A program made the translations under genes and the position numbers. Of a stretch of 15,303 nucleotides of DNA, positions 1-6,780 are shown piece after piece. The notes below the pieces were generated by a model. That model did no database searches. It was given only the letters and a program-made list of their open reading frames with translations, and had not been told where the DNA came from. How positions within the stretch are numbered: the first letter of the stretch is position 1; each line of letters opens with the position of its first letter. Source of the DNA: JANYCG01 sp031392945. GTDB lineage: Bacteria; Pseudomonadota; Gammaproteobacteria; Burkholderiales; Burkholderiaceae_C. The stretch covers positions 1 through 15,303 of the forward strand of contig JANMVT010000143.1 in the NCBI GenBank assembly GCA_031392945.1. The letters are read 5' to 3'.

Positions 1-455
1 TACGAGTATTTGCCGGGCGATTTTTTCAGCTCGGCGATGAAACCCTTGTAATCCTTTGCCGGAAACCCGGGGTGCACGGCGATCACATTGGGCGTGGCCG
101 CAATGTTGATGATGGGCGTGAAATCGGTGATCGGGTTGTAAGGGATCTTGGGGTTGATGGCCGGGTTGGCCGCCGTGGTGGACACCGTGGCCATGCCCAG
201 CGAATAACCATCGGGCGCGGCGTGGGCAGTTTCGGTGGCGCCGATCACGCCGCCGCCGCCGGCCTTGTTTTCGACCACCACGACCTGGCCCAGGGCCTTG
301 CCCAGGCCGTCGGCAATGGTGCGGGCGACGATGTCGGTGGTGCCGCCGGGCGCGAAAGGCACCTGCAGCTTGATGACCTTGTTGGGGTAGCCCTGCGCGT
401 GGGCAAAGCTTGCGGCGGCGAAGAGGTTGAGGGCGAAAATGGCACTGCGTTGCAT
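1..455 (-). CDS. Bug/TctC-family periplasmic substrate-binding protein (partial, 3' end outside window)
   Basis: Read on the minus strand from an ATG at 455, the frame stays open to the window edge and gives about 151 residues of a family whose members are usually near 320. The start has a GGAG ribosome site 8 bases upstream. The N-terminus is a signal peptide (hydrophobic residues about 5-18, AHA before a likely cleavage near residue 20), so the mature protein should be periplasmic. It then shows the Bug-family pattern: a VPFAPGGTTDIVAR segment and a VVVENKAGGGGVIGA segment, both typical of the ligand-binding lobe. Such proteins deliver carboxylates or other small acids to tripartite tricarboxylate transporters, but many are orphans, and no membrane partner is visible here. 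The ligand cannot be inferred. It diverges from the AEC permease with only about 46 bp between the starts. Confidence 0.9.
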   Translation of the reverse strand, partial: MQRSAIFALNLFAAASFAHAQGYPNKVIKLQVPFAPGGTTDIVARTIADGLGKALGQVVVVENKAGGGGVIGATETAHAAPDGYSLGMATVSTTAANPAINPKIPYNPITDFTPIINIAATPNVIAVHPGFPAKDYKGFIAELKKSPGKYS

Positions 456-501
456 GGTGGAAGCTCCAAAAGTGGTTGCGGCACGCTGGTATTCTCGCAG
501 G

Positions 502-1413
502 GTGAACTACGCCCAACTGCTCTTCCCCGATTTTTCCCTGATTTTGATCGGCTGTCTGGTTTGCCGCTACACCGCGCTGGACCGTTCGGTGTGGGAGAAG
601 GTCGAGTCCCTGGTCTACTTCTTCCTGTTCCCGGTGTTGCTGTTTCACTCCATCGTGAAAAGCCCCCTGAACCTGGGCGCCACCTCGAACCTGATCGTGG
701 CGGGCTGGGCCCTGGCCGGGGTGGGCATTGCCCTGTCGTACGCCCTGCCCCACCTGCCCTGGCTCAAAAGCCGCATCAACAAGCGCGACCACGCCGGCGC
801 TGCGCAGGTGGCTTTCCGGTTCAACTCCTTCATCGCCCTGGCGCTGGCCGAGCGTGTGGCCGGGCGCGAAGGCTTGGCCCTGGTCGCCGTGTTGATCGGC
901 GTTTGTGTGCCGGTGTTCAGCGTGGCGGCGGTGTGGCCGATGGCGCGCCACGCCGGTCGCGGCTTTTTCGGCGCGCTGGCGCAGAACCCGCTGTTCATCG
1001 CCACCATGACGGGGCTGGCGGCCAACCTGCTGGGTCTGTCGATCCCGCCCTGGCTGGAGCCCACCATCACGCGCCTGGGCGCGGCCTCTTTGGCGCTGGG
1101 CCTGATGGCGGCCGGCGCGGGCCTGCGGCTGGGCGCGTTGGCGCATGCCAAGAGCTTGAGCGCGGCGCTGCTGTCGATCAAACATGTGCTGATGCCGCTT
1201 GCGGCGCTGGGCCTGTCAAAACTGTTTGGCCTGTCGCCCGTGCAGAGCACGGTGCTGCTGGCATTCTCGGCCCTGCCCACGGCATCAAGCTGTTACGTGC
1301 TGGCCGCGCGCATGGGCTATGACGGCGCGTACGTGGCCGGCCTGGTGACCCTGTCCACCCTGCTGGGCATGGCAAGCCTGCCGTTCGCCCTGGGTGTCTT
1401 GCGTGCGTTTTAA
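502..1413 (+). CDS. AEC-family (auxin efflux carrier-like) permease
   Basis: A 303-residue, very hydrophobic protein with about ten predicted membrane segments, the usual size for bacterial AEC permeases. Family-like features are FRFNSFIALALAE in the middle, a QNPLFIATMTGLAANLLG segment opening the second half, and a C-terminal ALPTASSCYVLAARMG helix. Bacterial members move dicarboxylates or other organic acids; the substrate is not deducible here. I chose the GTG at 502 because homologous N-termini begin directly with the first membrane helix (NYAQLLFPDFSLILIG). The reading frame is open further up to a TTG at 427, and an ATG at 454 is possible, but both would overlap the divergent Bug start and add a non-hydrophobic leader. 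No good ribosome site precedes 502, so the start is uncertain. A shared role with the divergent Bug receptor in organic-acid traffic is inference only. Confidence 0.88.
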   Translation: MNYAQLLFPDFSLILIGCLVCRYTALDRSVWEKVESLVYFFLFPVLLFHSIVKSPLNLGATSNLIVAGWALAGVGIALSYALPHLPWLKSRINKRDHAGAAQVAFRFNSFIALALAERVAGREGLALVAVLIGVCVPVFSVAAVWPMARHAGRGFFGALAQNPLFIATMTGLAANLLGLSIPPWLEPTITRLGAASLALGLMAAGAGLRLGALAHAKSLSAALLSIKHVLMPLAALGLSKLFGLSPVQSTVLLAFSALPTASSCYVLAARMGYDGAYVAGLVTLSTLLGMASLPFALGVLRAF

Positions 1414-1425
1414 TTGACGCCGAAA

Positions 1426-1448
1426 CGCCGGGTTTCAAGCCCCCGGCG
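1426..1448. other. GC-rich hairpin just after the AEC permease gene
   Basis: CGCCGGG (1426-1432) and CCCGGCG (1442-1448) form a perfect 7-bp stem with a 9-nt loop, 12 bases after the permease stop codon. The run that follows is A-rich rather than T-rich on the plus strand, so it is not a canonical Rho-independent terminator for the permease. It could still stabilise the mRNA 3' end. Confidence 0.5.
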
Positions 1449-1487
1449 CGCAAAAAAACATTCAAAAAAACAGCTTGAAAGCCGGCG
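1426..1487. repeat. 15-bp inverted repeat in front of the small heat-shock gene
   Basis: Arms 1426-1440 (CGCCGGGTTTCAAGC) and 1473-1487 (GCTTGAAAGCCGGCG) are reverse complements with one mismatch, separated by 32 A-rich bases. The left arm also forms the shorter hairpin at 1426-1448, so the two structures exclude each other. The right arm contains the CTTGAAA box proposed as a sigma-32 -35 element. Confidence 0.65.
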
Positions 1488-1502
1488 ATTCATTCGCAGA
1501 TT
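1474..1502 (+). promoter_or_regulatory. Putative sigma-32 (heat-shock) promoter of the Hsp20 gene
   Basis: CTTGAAA at 1474-1480 is an exact match to the sigma-32 -35 consensus. At a 14-base spacing the -10 position reads CGCAGATT (1495-1502), which agrees only partly with CCCCATNT. The site lies about 55-80 bases before the start codon of a small heat-shock protein, which makes it plausible. The weak -10 keeps this a prediction. Confidence 0.4.
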
Positions 1503-1544
1503 CGGTGCATGCGGCGAACACTGTGGGAGCCGCGAAGTCCATCA

Positions 1545-1549
1545 GGAGC
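1545..1549 (+). promoter_or_regulatory. Ribosome-binding site deciding the Hsp20 start
   Basis: AGGAG, 6 bases before the ATG at 1556. It argues for this start over the in-frame ATG at 1475, which lies inside the proposed promoter and would add 27 residues without similarity to the family. Confidence 0.75.
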
Positions 1550-1555
1550 TACACC

Positions 1556-1945
1556 ATGTTTTTTGCCACCACCGCACCCGCCGCCCAAGCCGCTTTCCGC
1601 CGCAACGCCTACGCCCCGGCCGGGCGCTCGCTGGAGCGTTTTCTCGACGAGGCGCTGCAAACCAGCCGCCAAAAAGCGGTCACGTTCGAGCAAGACGACA
1701 CCTCGTTCGGCTTGAGCTTCGATGTGCCCGGCATCGCCAAGGACCAGCTGGCCATTGGCATTGAAGGCAGCATTGTGCGCATCAGGTCCAAGGAAGGCGC
1801 GCCGCGCCAATACAAGGCCGCTTACGAGTTGCCGCAAGACATCGATCCGGCAGGCAGCACCGCCAAACTGGACAACGGCGTGTTGACACTGAAGCTGGCC
1901 AAAAAAGTCGTGGTCAGCCCGGTGACTGAACTGGCGATCAGTTAA
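1556..1945 (+). CDS. Small heat-shock protein, Hsp20/alpha-crystallin family
   Basis: A 129-residue protein with the alpha-crystallin domain from about residue 42 to the end. VTFEQDDTSFGLSFDVPGIA opens the domain and is followed by the QLAIGIEGSIVRIRSKEG strands. The diagnostic A-x-L-D-N-G-V-L-T-L-K-L-A motif sits at about residues 104-116. Such proteins form oligomers in the cytoplasm and hold unfolding proteins without ATP until DnaK or ClpB can act. The N-terminal arm (about 40 residues, rich in Ala and Arg) is short. The C-terminus ends in PVTELAIS, without a clear I-x-I anchor. The gene stands alone on the plus strand and converges on tsaD with a 9-bp gap. A sigma-32-like box upstream suggests heat induction. 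Confidence 0.9.
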   Translation: MFFATTAPAAQAAFRRNAYAPAGRSLERFLDEALQTSRQKAVTFEQDDTSFGLSFDVPGIAKDQLAIGIEGSIVRIRSKEGAPRQYKAAYELPQDIDPAGSTAKLDNGVLTLKLAKKVVVSPVTELAIS

Positions 1946-1954
1946 GTCCTGACG

Positions 1955-2995
1955 CTAGACCGAGTCCAGCGGCCAGCGCGGTTTTACGTCAAAGGCGTAG
2001 ACCGTGCTGGCTTTTTCCTGTCCCGATTGCAGTCGCATCGCAGCGGCCATGGCGATCATGGCACCGTTGTCCGAGCAAAACTGCAGCTCGGGGTAATGCA
2101 CTTGGACGCCCTGCATCTTGCAGGCCGCGTCGAGTTGTGAACGCAATTGCCGGTTGGCCCCCACGCCGCCGGCCACCACCAGGCGCTTGAGGCCGGTTTG
2201 CCGCAGGGCCGCGAGCGATTTCTTCAGCAGCACTTCGACAATCGCCGCTTCGGTCGACGCTGCCAGGTCGGCTTTGCGCGGCTCCAAATCTGTCCCCAGT
2301 TTTTTCGCCTGCACCATCACCGCCGTCTTCAACCCGGCGAATGAAAAATCAAGATTGCCGCTGTGCAGCAAGGGGCGCGGCAGTTTGAAGGCCTTGGGGT
2401 CGCCCTGCCCGGCCAGGCGCGCCAGGGCCGGCCCGCCTGGGTAACCCAGGCCCATCAGCTTGGCCGATTTGTCAAACGCTTCGCCGGCCGCGTCGTCGAT
2501 TGTCTCGCCCAGGATTTCATATTGCCCGACCGCGTCCACCCGCATCAGCTGGGTGTGGCCGCCGGACACCAGCAGGGCGACAAAGGGGAACTCGGGCGGA
2601 TCATTGCTTAAAAACGGCGACAGCAAATGTCCCTCCAGATGGTGCACGCCCAGCACCGGTTTTTGCAGCGCGCAACCCAGGGCGCAAGCGACACCCGCAC
2701 CAACCAGCAAGGCGCCGGCCAGGCCGGGCCCGCGCGTGAAGGCGACCACGTCCACTTCGCTCAAGTTGCGCCCCGAGGCAGTCAGTGCTTGGGAGGCCAG
2801 CGGCAAGACGCGCCGGATGTGGTCGCGGCTGGCCAGCTCGGGCACCACGCCGCCATAAGCCTGATGCATCTCGATCTGGCTGAAAAGGGCGTGGGACAGC
2901 AGCTTGGGCACGTCCATGCCCGTGGATTGCACCAGGGCGACACCGGTTTCGTCGCAGGATGATTCGATTCCCAACACAAGCAGCTTGTTTGACAT
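1955..2995 (-). CDS. tsaD: tRNA N6-adenosine threonylcarbamoyltransferase TsaD
   Basis: 346 residues, the standard length. The protein transfers the threonylcarbamoyl group from threonylcarbamoyl-AMP to A37 of ANN-decoding tRNAs, working with TsaB and TsaE in the cytoplasm (established for the family). It begins LVLGIESSCDETGVAL, the ASKHA-type ATP-fold N-terminus. The metal-binding motif is H-L-E-G-H at residues 119-123, matching the HxxxH pair of the family. VSGGHTQL (about 143-150) and the C-terminal FCSDNGAMIA, which supplies the aspartate metal ligand, are also present. The start is the ATG at 2995; there is no obvious Shine-Dalgarno sequence directly upstream. It is on the same strand as hemY but is separated from it by the 520-bp repeat-bearing gap, so it is probably transcribed on its own. 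Confidence 0.97.
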   Translation of the reverse strand: MSNKLLVLGIESSCDETGVALVQSTGMDVPKLLSHALFSQIEMHQAYGGVVPELASRDHIRRVLPLASQALTASGRNLSEVDVVAFTRGPGLAGALLVGAGVACALGCALQKPVLGVHHLEGHLLSPFLSNDPPEFPFVALLVSGGHTQLMRVDAVGQYEILGETIDDAAGEAFDKSAKLMGLGYPGGPALARLAGQGDPKAFKLPRPLLHSGNLDFSFAGLKTAVMVQAKKLGTDLEPRKADLAASTEAAIVEVLLKKSLAALRQTGLKRLVVAGGVGANRQLRSQLDAACKMQGVQVHYPELQFCSDNGAMIAMAAAMRLQSGQEKASTVYAFDVKPRWPLDSV

Positions 2996-3023
2996 GAGGG
3001 GGAGTTTAGGGCCTTGCCAGACG

Positions 3024-3142
3024 GGTTTGCGCTTTCCGCGCGGGGTGGCGCTTGCCAGCGGGGCTAGCCGGGTCTCGCCCCGGCGGGCGACTCACTTTTC
3101 CGTTGCTTCGCCAAAGTAAAGTAAGCAAAAGAAAGGCGAGCC
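3024..3142 (+). repeat. Left arm of long inverted-repeat element
   Basis: This arm matches the reverse complement of 3403-3516. From outside to inside it contains a block GCGCTTTCCGCGCGGGGTGG starting at 3029 (21 of 23 bases shared with the other arm), a 6-bp hairpin GCCGGG/CCCGGC (3067-3084), CTCACTTTT (3091-3099), a degenerate inner hairpin, and GCAAAAGAAAGGCGAGCC (3125-3142). Similar strings, which translate to phrases like FTLAKQRK, recur in my memory of Burkholderiales and Xanthomonadales intergenic regions. I could not check this. Confidence 0.65.
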
Positions 3143-3293
3143 GGATGCCTCAATCCCTGCGGGCCGCTGCGTTGCTCAGCAATGGCGGGGAGCCAGGGAA
3201 CCCAAAACCGGGTTGATTTCGGTCGAATCAGCAGTTTCCAGCTATTTTCCAAATAATCGTGCCAATTTCCCTCGTGTAATATAGATAGTTTGC

Positions 3294-3309
3294 TACTAAT
3301 AATATAGTA
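3294..3309. repeat. AT-only palindrome inside the AT-rich core
   Basis: TACTA-ATAATA-TAGTA forms a 5-bp stem with a 6-base loop inside roughly 140 bases (3210-3350) that are much richer in A and T than the rest of the window. Function unknown. Confidence 0.4.
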
Positions 3310-3402
3310 TTGAGTCCAACATTCAAATCCCCATTTCAAACTCAAACCCAAAGTTGCGGGCGTCACAAGGACGCGCCACGGCGCGGCATGGTGGACTTTT
3401 CG

Positions 3403-3516
3403 GGCTCGCCTTCTTTTGCTCACTTTTCTTGGGCGTTGCAAGAAAAGTGAGTGCGCTGTCGGGCGCAAGTCCCGACTCCCGCGCGGAAGGCGCAACCCCG
3501 CGCGGACAGCGCAACC
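3403..3516 (-). repeat. Right arm of long inverted-repeat element
   Basis: Reverse complement counterpart of 3024-3142, with the same order of parts: GGCTCGCC plus TTCTTTTGC (3403-3419), an inner hairpin (3419-3451), an outer hairpin GTCGGG/CCCGAC (3458-3476), and the GC-rich block at 3490-3512. It ends at the hemY stop codon (3516-3518), so the element abuts the coding region exactly. Confidence 0.65.
3419..3451. repeat. Perfect 12-bp hairpin downstream of hemY
   Basis: CTCACTTTTCTT (3419-3430) and AAGAAAAGTGAG (3440-3451) are perfect reverse complements around a 9-base loop. It lies 65-97 bases past the hemY stop in the direction of transcription. There is no T-run right after the stem on the minus strand, so I call it a repeat hairpin rather than a terminator. 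It could still act as a 3'-end stabiliser. Confidence 0.6.
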
Positions 3517-4805
3517 TATCTCTTCCCCCCGCCCCGCACCGCATTGCGGTAAGCCTCGGTGGCGCCGGCCGCGTCGCCGCGCTGCTCGGCCAGCTCGGCC
3601 AGGGCGCACCAGGCTGTGTGCTCCAGGGCATCGTTGCGCAGTTGCGGCAAAGACTGCTTGAGCAGTTGCTGCGCCTTGCCCCACAGTTGCAGGTGCATGC
3701 AGGTGACGCCGGCCAGGTACAGGTACAAGGGGTCGCCGGGGTTGCGCATCTGGGCCGATTCGATGCGCGTCAGCCAGGCGGCGTCGGGCTCGCCTTCGGC
3801 CAGGGTAAAACCGGTTTGCAGGGTCTCGACCAGTTTGACGCGCCGGCTTACTTCCAGCGCGCCCGGGCCTTTGAGCATCTGCTCCCAAAGCGGCAGCAGC
3901 CAGGCGCGCGACAGGGCCGCTTCGCCGCCCAGGGCCAACAGGCGCTGGCTGGCGCGGATGGCGATGTCGGGGTCCTGGCGCTCCTGGGAATCCAGCTCGG
4001 CCCACACCTTGAGCAAGCGTGCGCGGTCCAGCGTGGTGTCGATCAGCTCCAGCGTCAGGCCGCGCACGATGCTCTGGCCGGCCGCCTGCGAGAAGGCCCG
4101 GTGTTTGGCCAGCAGGCGCGCCGTCTCCAGCGCCACCGGCACCTGGCCGGCCAGGCGCGCGGCCTTCAGGCGCAGGCGCAGGGCGACCGTGCGCCTTGAC
4201 ACGCCCTGGGGCAGTTCGTCGAGCCAGCGCAGCGCAGCTTGCGCGTCGCGGTCGTCCATGGCCCAGTTGGCCGCGCGCAATTGCACGCCCTCGCGGGTCT
4301 CATGCGCGTCACGCTGGGCCGATTGCGCCATGGCCTGCTGGAAATGCCCCTCGCGCACATCTTTGGCCAGCAGCGAATGCGCGCTTTCGGCCGCCAGCAA
4401 ATGCGCCAAGGCGCGCAGGCGTCCGGCATAAGGCAGCGCGTCGCCGCCGCGCTCCAGCGCTTCTTCTTGCACCAGCACCAGCTCGGCCGATTTGCGCGCG
4501 CGGATGAAACGCCCGGCAAACAGGTGCGACAGCGCATCCAGCAGCGCCAGGTGCATGGCCCGTTCTTTATGCTGCAGGCGCCAGCGCCGGGCCTGCCCCG
4601 GCATGGCGAACAGGGCCGCCAGCGCACGCAAGGCCAGGTGCAGCACGACGAAGCCGGCCACCAACAGCAGCAAGGCCAGGTTGAGCGACAAGTCCAGCCG
4701 GTAGGGCGGCCAGTACAGCGTGACCGTGCCCTGGTTGTTGCCCGCCAGCAGGGCCGCGGCGACCGCCACGGCGAACAGCATCAGGATCGAGAGTGCGATG
4801 CGCAT
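3516..4805 (-). CDS. hemY: HemY-like membrane protein of the haem operon
   Basis: A 429-residue protein of the proteobacterial HemY N-terminal family (not the protoporphyrinogen oxidase that shares the name in Bacillus). Two membrane helices lie at about residues 2-22 and 40-62, with TLYWPPYRLDLSLNLALLLL between them as in other HemY proteins. The rest is alpha-helical TPR-like repeat sequence with many Ala-Leu-Arg helices, likely on the cytoplasmic side. It is thought to help organise late haem synthesis, but its exact job is not established. I prefer the ATG at 4805 (MRIALSILML), preceded by AAGG at a 9-base spacing. The frame is open to a TTG at 4868 that overlaps the end of hemX, and the extra 21 residues would be a Pro/Arg-rich leader before the first membrane helix. 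Last gene of the hemC-hemD-hemX-hemY operon. Confidence 0.9.
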   Translation of the reverse strand: MRIALSILMLFAVAVAAALLAGNNQGTVTLYWPPYRLDLSLNLALLLLVAGFVVLHLALRALAALFAMPGQARRWRLQHKERAMHLALLDALSHLFAGRFIRARKSAELVLVQEEALERGGDALPYAGRLRALAHLLAAESAHSLLAKDVREGHFQQAMAQSAQRDAHETREGVQLRAANWAMDDRDAQAALRWLDELPQGVSRRTVALRLRLKAARLAGQVPVALETARLLAKHRAFSQAAGQSIVRGLTLELIDTTLDRARLLKVWAELDSQERQDPDIAIRASQRLLALGGEAALSRAWLLPLWEQMLKGPGALEVSRRVKLVETLQTGFTLAEGEPDAAWLTRIESAQMRNPGDPLYLYLAGVTCMHLQLWGKAQQLLKQSLPQLRNDALEHTAWCALAELAEQRGDAAGATEAYRNAVRGGGKR

Positions 4806-4864
4806 GGCGTATTGCCTTGGTGTGCTTGGTCTGCGTGCCGGGCTGGGTGCTGGGGTGGCGCGGC

Positions 4865-5974
4865 TCAACGCCCCGGCGCGGCTGTGGCCAGCGCGGTTAG
4901 GGTCTCGTCCACACGGGGCAGATCCAGCGCGCGCATCTGGCCTTGCACCTGCAGCAGCAGGGTGGCTACGTTTTGGGTTTTCCGCGAGCCGGCGTCGAAA
5001 TATCTGTTCAGGCTGGCCGATGCCGCGCGCAGGTCGGCGCGCGAGGATTCAAGCTGGCGCGCCAGCAGGCCCAGGCGCGCGTTCTGCAGCTTGAGCTTGA
5101 AGTTCTCGCGCACAAAAAACGACTGCTCGGGCGACAACAGGGCGGCTTCGGGCTGCTCGATCTGGCTCACCCGCAGCAGGCCGCGCGCCTCGTTGAGCAC
5201 GACCTGCAGGGCGCGCTGCCACCAGGTCGGCAGCGACTCGGCGTCCTGGCGCCTGAGCGAGCCCGTCGCCGTCACCGTGGCTACGGCATTGGCCAGCGGC
5301 AGGTCGTCGGTCAGGCGCGCAAGTTCGTCCATTTTGGCCAGGAGGCCCGGCGTGTCGGTCAGGGCCGTGGCCTTGATGCGGGCGACATCGCGGGCGATGG
5401 CACGCTGCAAGGGGTTCAGGCGCGGTTGGGCCGAGCGCAAAATCCGCTGCTCCGCCGTTTTCAGCGCCGCCAGCAGGGGCTCGACACTGCCAGTGAGCTG
5501 GGCCTGCTGCTGCGCCAGGCGCACCGCCGATTCAATGTCAACCACCAGGTTTTCGTCCCGCGAGCGTGACAGGCTTTGCATCAAGGCTTCGAGCTGGCTG
5601 CGTTGCAGTTCGCTTTCGCTGAATTTGGCCTGCGCGACAGCCAGCTTGGCCGCCGTCTCGCGCGCCAGTTCCACCGCCTCTTTGGCGATGGCGCGCGCCT
5701 CGATGGCCTGCACGCCGGTGTCGGCGCTTTGGCGGGCCAGTTGCTCCTGGATGTGGCCGAGTTTTTGCCACAGCAAAACGCTGACCACCAATGCGGCCAG
5801 GGCCACGGCGGCCAAGGCCAGCAAGCCCAGGCGTGCCAGCCCAGGGGCGGGGACGGATGGGTTTGATGGCCTGTCTGCCGATGCTTCTGGCGAGAATTCT
5901 GGCGCCAAATCTGGCGGCAAATCCGGCGACGATTGCGGCGGCGTGGCGGGCGGCGATGCGGGGAGCAGGCTCAT
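4865..5974 (-). CDS. hemX: HemX, membrane-anchored coiled-coil protein of the haem operon
   Basis: 369 residues: a Pro/Ser/Asp-rich cytoplasmic tail (1-45), one membrane helix (about 46-69, LARLGLLALAAVALAALVVS), a coiled coil (about 70-150, rich in Ala, Glu and Gln), and a C-terminal helical domain with the family-like segments DTPGLLAKMDELARLTDDLPLA and TWWQRALQVVLNEARGLL. Homologues are often labelled uroporphyrinogen-III C-methyltransferase, but this protein has no SAM-dependent methyltransferase fold visible, so I would not use that name. Its ATG overlaps the hemD stop codon (ATGA), implying translational coupling. The tail contains a 12-bp tandem repeat (5886-5933). Confidence 0.9.
   Translation of the reverse strand: MSLLPASPPATPPQSSPDLPPDLAPEFSPEASADRPSNPSVPAPGLARLGLLALAAVALAALVVSVLLWQKLGHIQEQLARQSADTGVQAIEARAIAKEAVELARETAAKLAVAQAKFSESELQRSQLEALMQSLSRSRDENLVVDIESAVRLAQQQAQLTGSVEPLLAALKTAEQRILRSAQPRLNPLQRAIARDVARIKATALTDTPGLLAKMDELARLTDDLPLANAVATVTATGSLRRQDAESLPTWWQRALQVVLNEARGLLRVSQIEQPEAALLSPEQSFFVRENFKLKLQNARLGLLARQLESSRADLRAASASLNRYFDAGSRKTQNVATLLLQVQGQMRALDLPRVDETLTALATAAPGR
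5886..5933 (-). repeat. Four imperfect 12-bp tandem units in the hemX N-terminal tail
   Basis: On the plus strand the units start at 5886, 5898, 5910 and 5922, each of the form TCTGGCGNNAAN. They encode four tetrapeptides of the pattern x-P-[D/E]-[L/F/A] in the cytoplasmic tail of HemX. Copy number could vary by slippage without changing frame. Confidence 0.7.
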
Positions 5975-6780
5975 CGCATCGATTCTATCGACGCGACCAC
6001 ACTGGCTAGCTGGGGGCGTGACTCACAAACAACACCAAAGCCCAGGCCGCGCGCGGTGTCGGCGATGCGCGCGTGGGTGGCCACGGCGCGCGCGCCAGAC
6101 CAGGCAAAACCCGGCAAGGCCGATGCCAGATTGGCGAGCGCTTCACTGCTGCTGAAAAGCCAGACCGAGCCGTCGGAGGCGCCGGCCTGGGCCAGCGCCT
6201 GCTGTTTGGCGCTGAACGCCGGGGCCAGACGCCGGTAAGCAGTCAGAAAATCCACTTGGGCGCCTGCCTGGGCCAGTTGGCCGGCAAGCCAGTTGCGCGG
6301 CCGGTCCGTGTCCGAATCAATGGCCGCAGGCATGCCGCTGGCAACACTTGCGCCGCGCACGATCAGCACTTTGGCGCCCGGCTGCACCTGGCCGCGAACT
6401 TGAACCCATAAAGTCTGCGAGTCGAATTGGTCGGCGTCGGGCGCGGGCGCGTCGATCAGGCTGGCATCGGCGCCGGCATCCCGCAAGGCTTGGGCGGTGC
6501 CGGGTCCGGTTGCCCACACTCTTGTTTTAGGCGCTGGAAATGCAGTCCGTACAAGGTCTTCTGGCGGTTTTTCCCGGAAAAAATGGCTCACGGCATTGCC
6601 GCTGACAAACATCACGGCCGCGTAGTCGTCCAGCGAGCACCAGGCCAGTTCGATGTCAAGCCGGTCCGCCACCGGGGCGATGTCGATCAAGGGCAGGGCC
6701 AACGGGCAGAGGCCCGCCGCTTGCAGGCCGCGCAGCCAGCCTTGGGCGTCGCCTTGCGGGCGGGTCACGATCACACGCAT
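5971..6780 (-). CDS. hemD: Uroporphyrinogen-III synthase
   Basis: 269 residues, normal for the family. The enzyme cyclises hydroxymethylbilane with inversion of ring D to give uroporphyrinogen III, the branch point to haem, sirohaem and cobalamin. The family is poorly conserved, but the expected landmarks are here: VIVTRPQGDAQGWLRGLQAA at the N-terminus, LPLIDIAP, FVSGNAVSHFF, and the C-terminal pair WLFSSSEALANLASALPG and ATHARIADTARGLGF. Its position directly after hemC supports the call. Its ATG (6780-6778) follows the hemC stop (TGA, 6783-6781) with no gap, and its own stop overlaps the hemX start. This shows a tightly coupled operon. Confidence 0.95.
   Translation of the reverse strand: MRVIVTRPQGDAQGWLRGLQAAGLCPLALPLIDIAPVADRLDIELAWCSLDDYAAVMFVSGNAVSHFFREKPPEDLVRTAFPAPKTRVWATGPGTAQALRDAGADASLIDAPAPDADQFDSQTLWVQVRGQVQPGAKVLIVRGASVASGMPAAIDSDTDRPRNWLAGQLAQAGAQVDFLTAYRRLAPAFSAKQQALAQAGASDGSVWLFSSSEALANLASALPGFAWSGARAVATHARIADTARGLGFGVVCESRPQLASVVASIESMR

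Larger units (their letters stand above)
2996..3515. other. Non-coding gap between hemY and tsaD, filled by an inverted-repeat element
   Basis: No credible gene is present. Open frames running through here are extensions of shadow frames from hemY, and their peptides are low-complexity (runs such as SFAYFTLAKQRK). Nearly the whole gap is taken up by two long imperfect inverted arms (3024-3142 and 3403-3516) around an AT-rich centre, described separately. No canonical Rho-independent terminator with a T-run follows hemY, and I see no clear promoter for tsaD. Confidence 0.75.

Noticed and set aside
72..1322. 416-codon open frame on the plus strand
   Set aside because: It is antisense to the Bug gene and then out of frame with the AEC permease. 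The peptide is Gly/Arg/His-rich with no family features, as expected of a shadow frame in GC-rich DNA.
1426..1448. Rho-independent terminator after the AEC gene
   Set aside because: The GC stem is good, but the run that follows is A rather than T on the plus strand, and on the minus strand the T-run precedes the stem.
1503..1555. RNA thermometer (ROSE or fourU type) in the hsp20 leader
   Set aside because: Only a 3-bp pairing (TCC/GGA) masks the ribosome site. There is no U-rich anti-Shine-Dalgarno run, so nothing supports it.
3064..4005. 313-codon minus-strand frame crossing the hemY-tsaD gap
   Set aside because: The upstream part is an alternative frame of hemY and the rest is repeat DNA. 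Its FTLAKQRK-type peptide is a common spurious product of such repeats.
4865..5974. HemX as a uroporphyrinogen-III methyltransferase
   Set aside because: Only a membrane helix, coiled coil and helical domain are visible. There is no tetrapyrrole methylase motif, so the common label is a carry-over.
4239..6155. 638-codon open frame on the plus strand
   Set aside because: It lies wholly antisense to hemY, hemX and the end of hemD, has biased Ser/Arg/Ala content, and has no recognisable domain.
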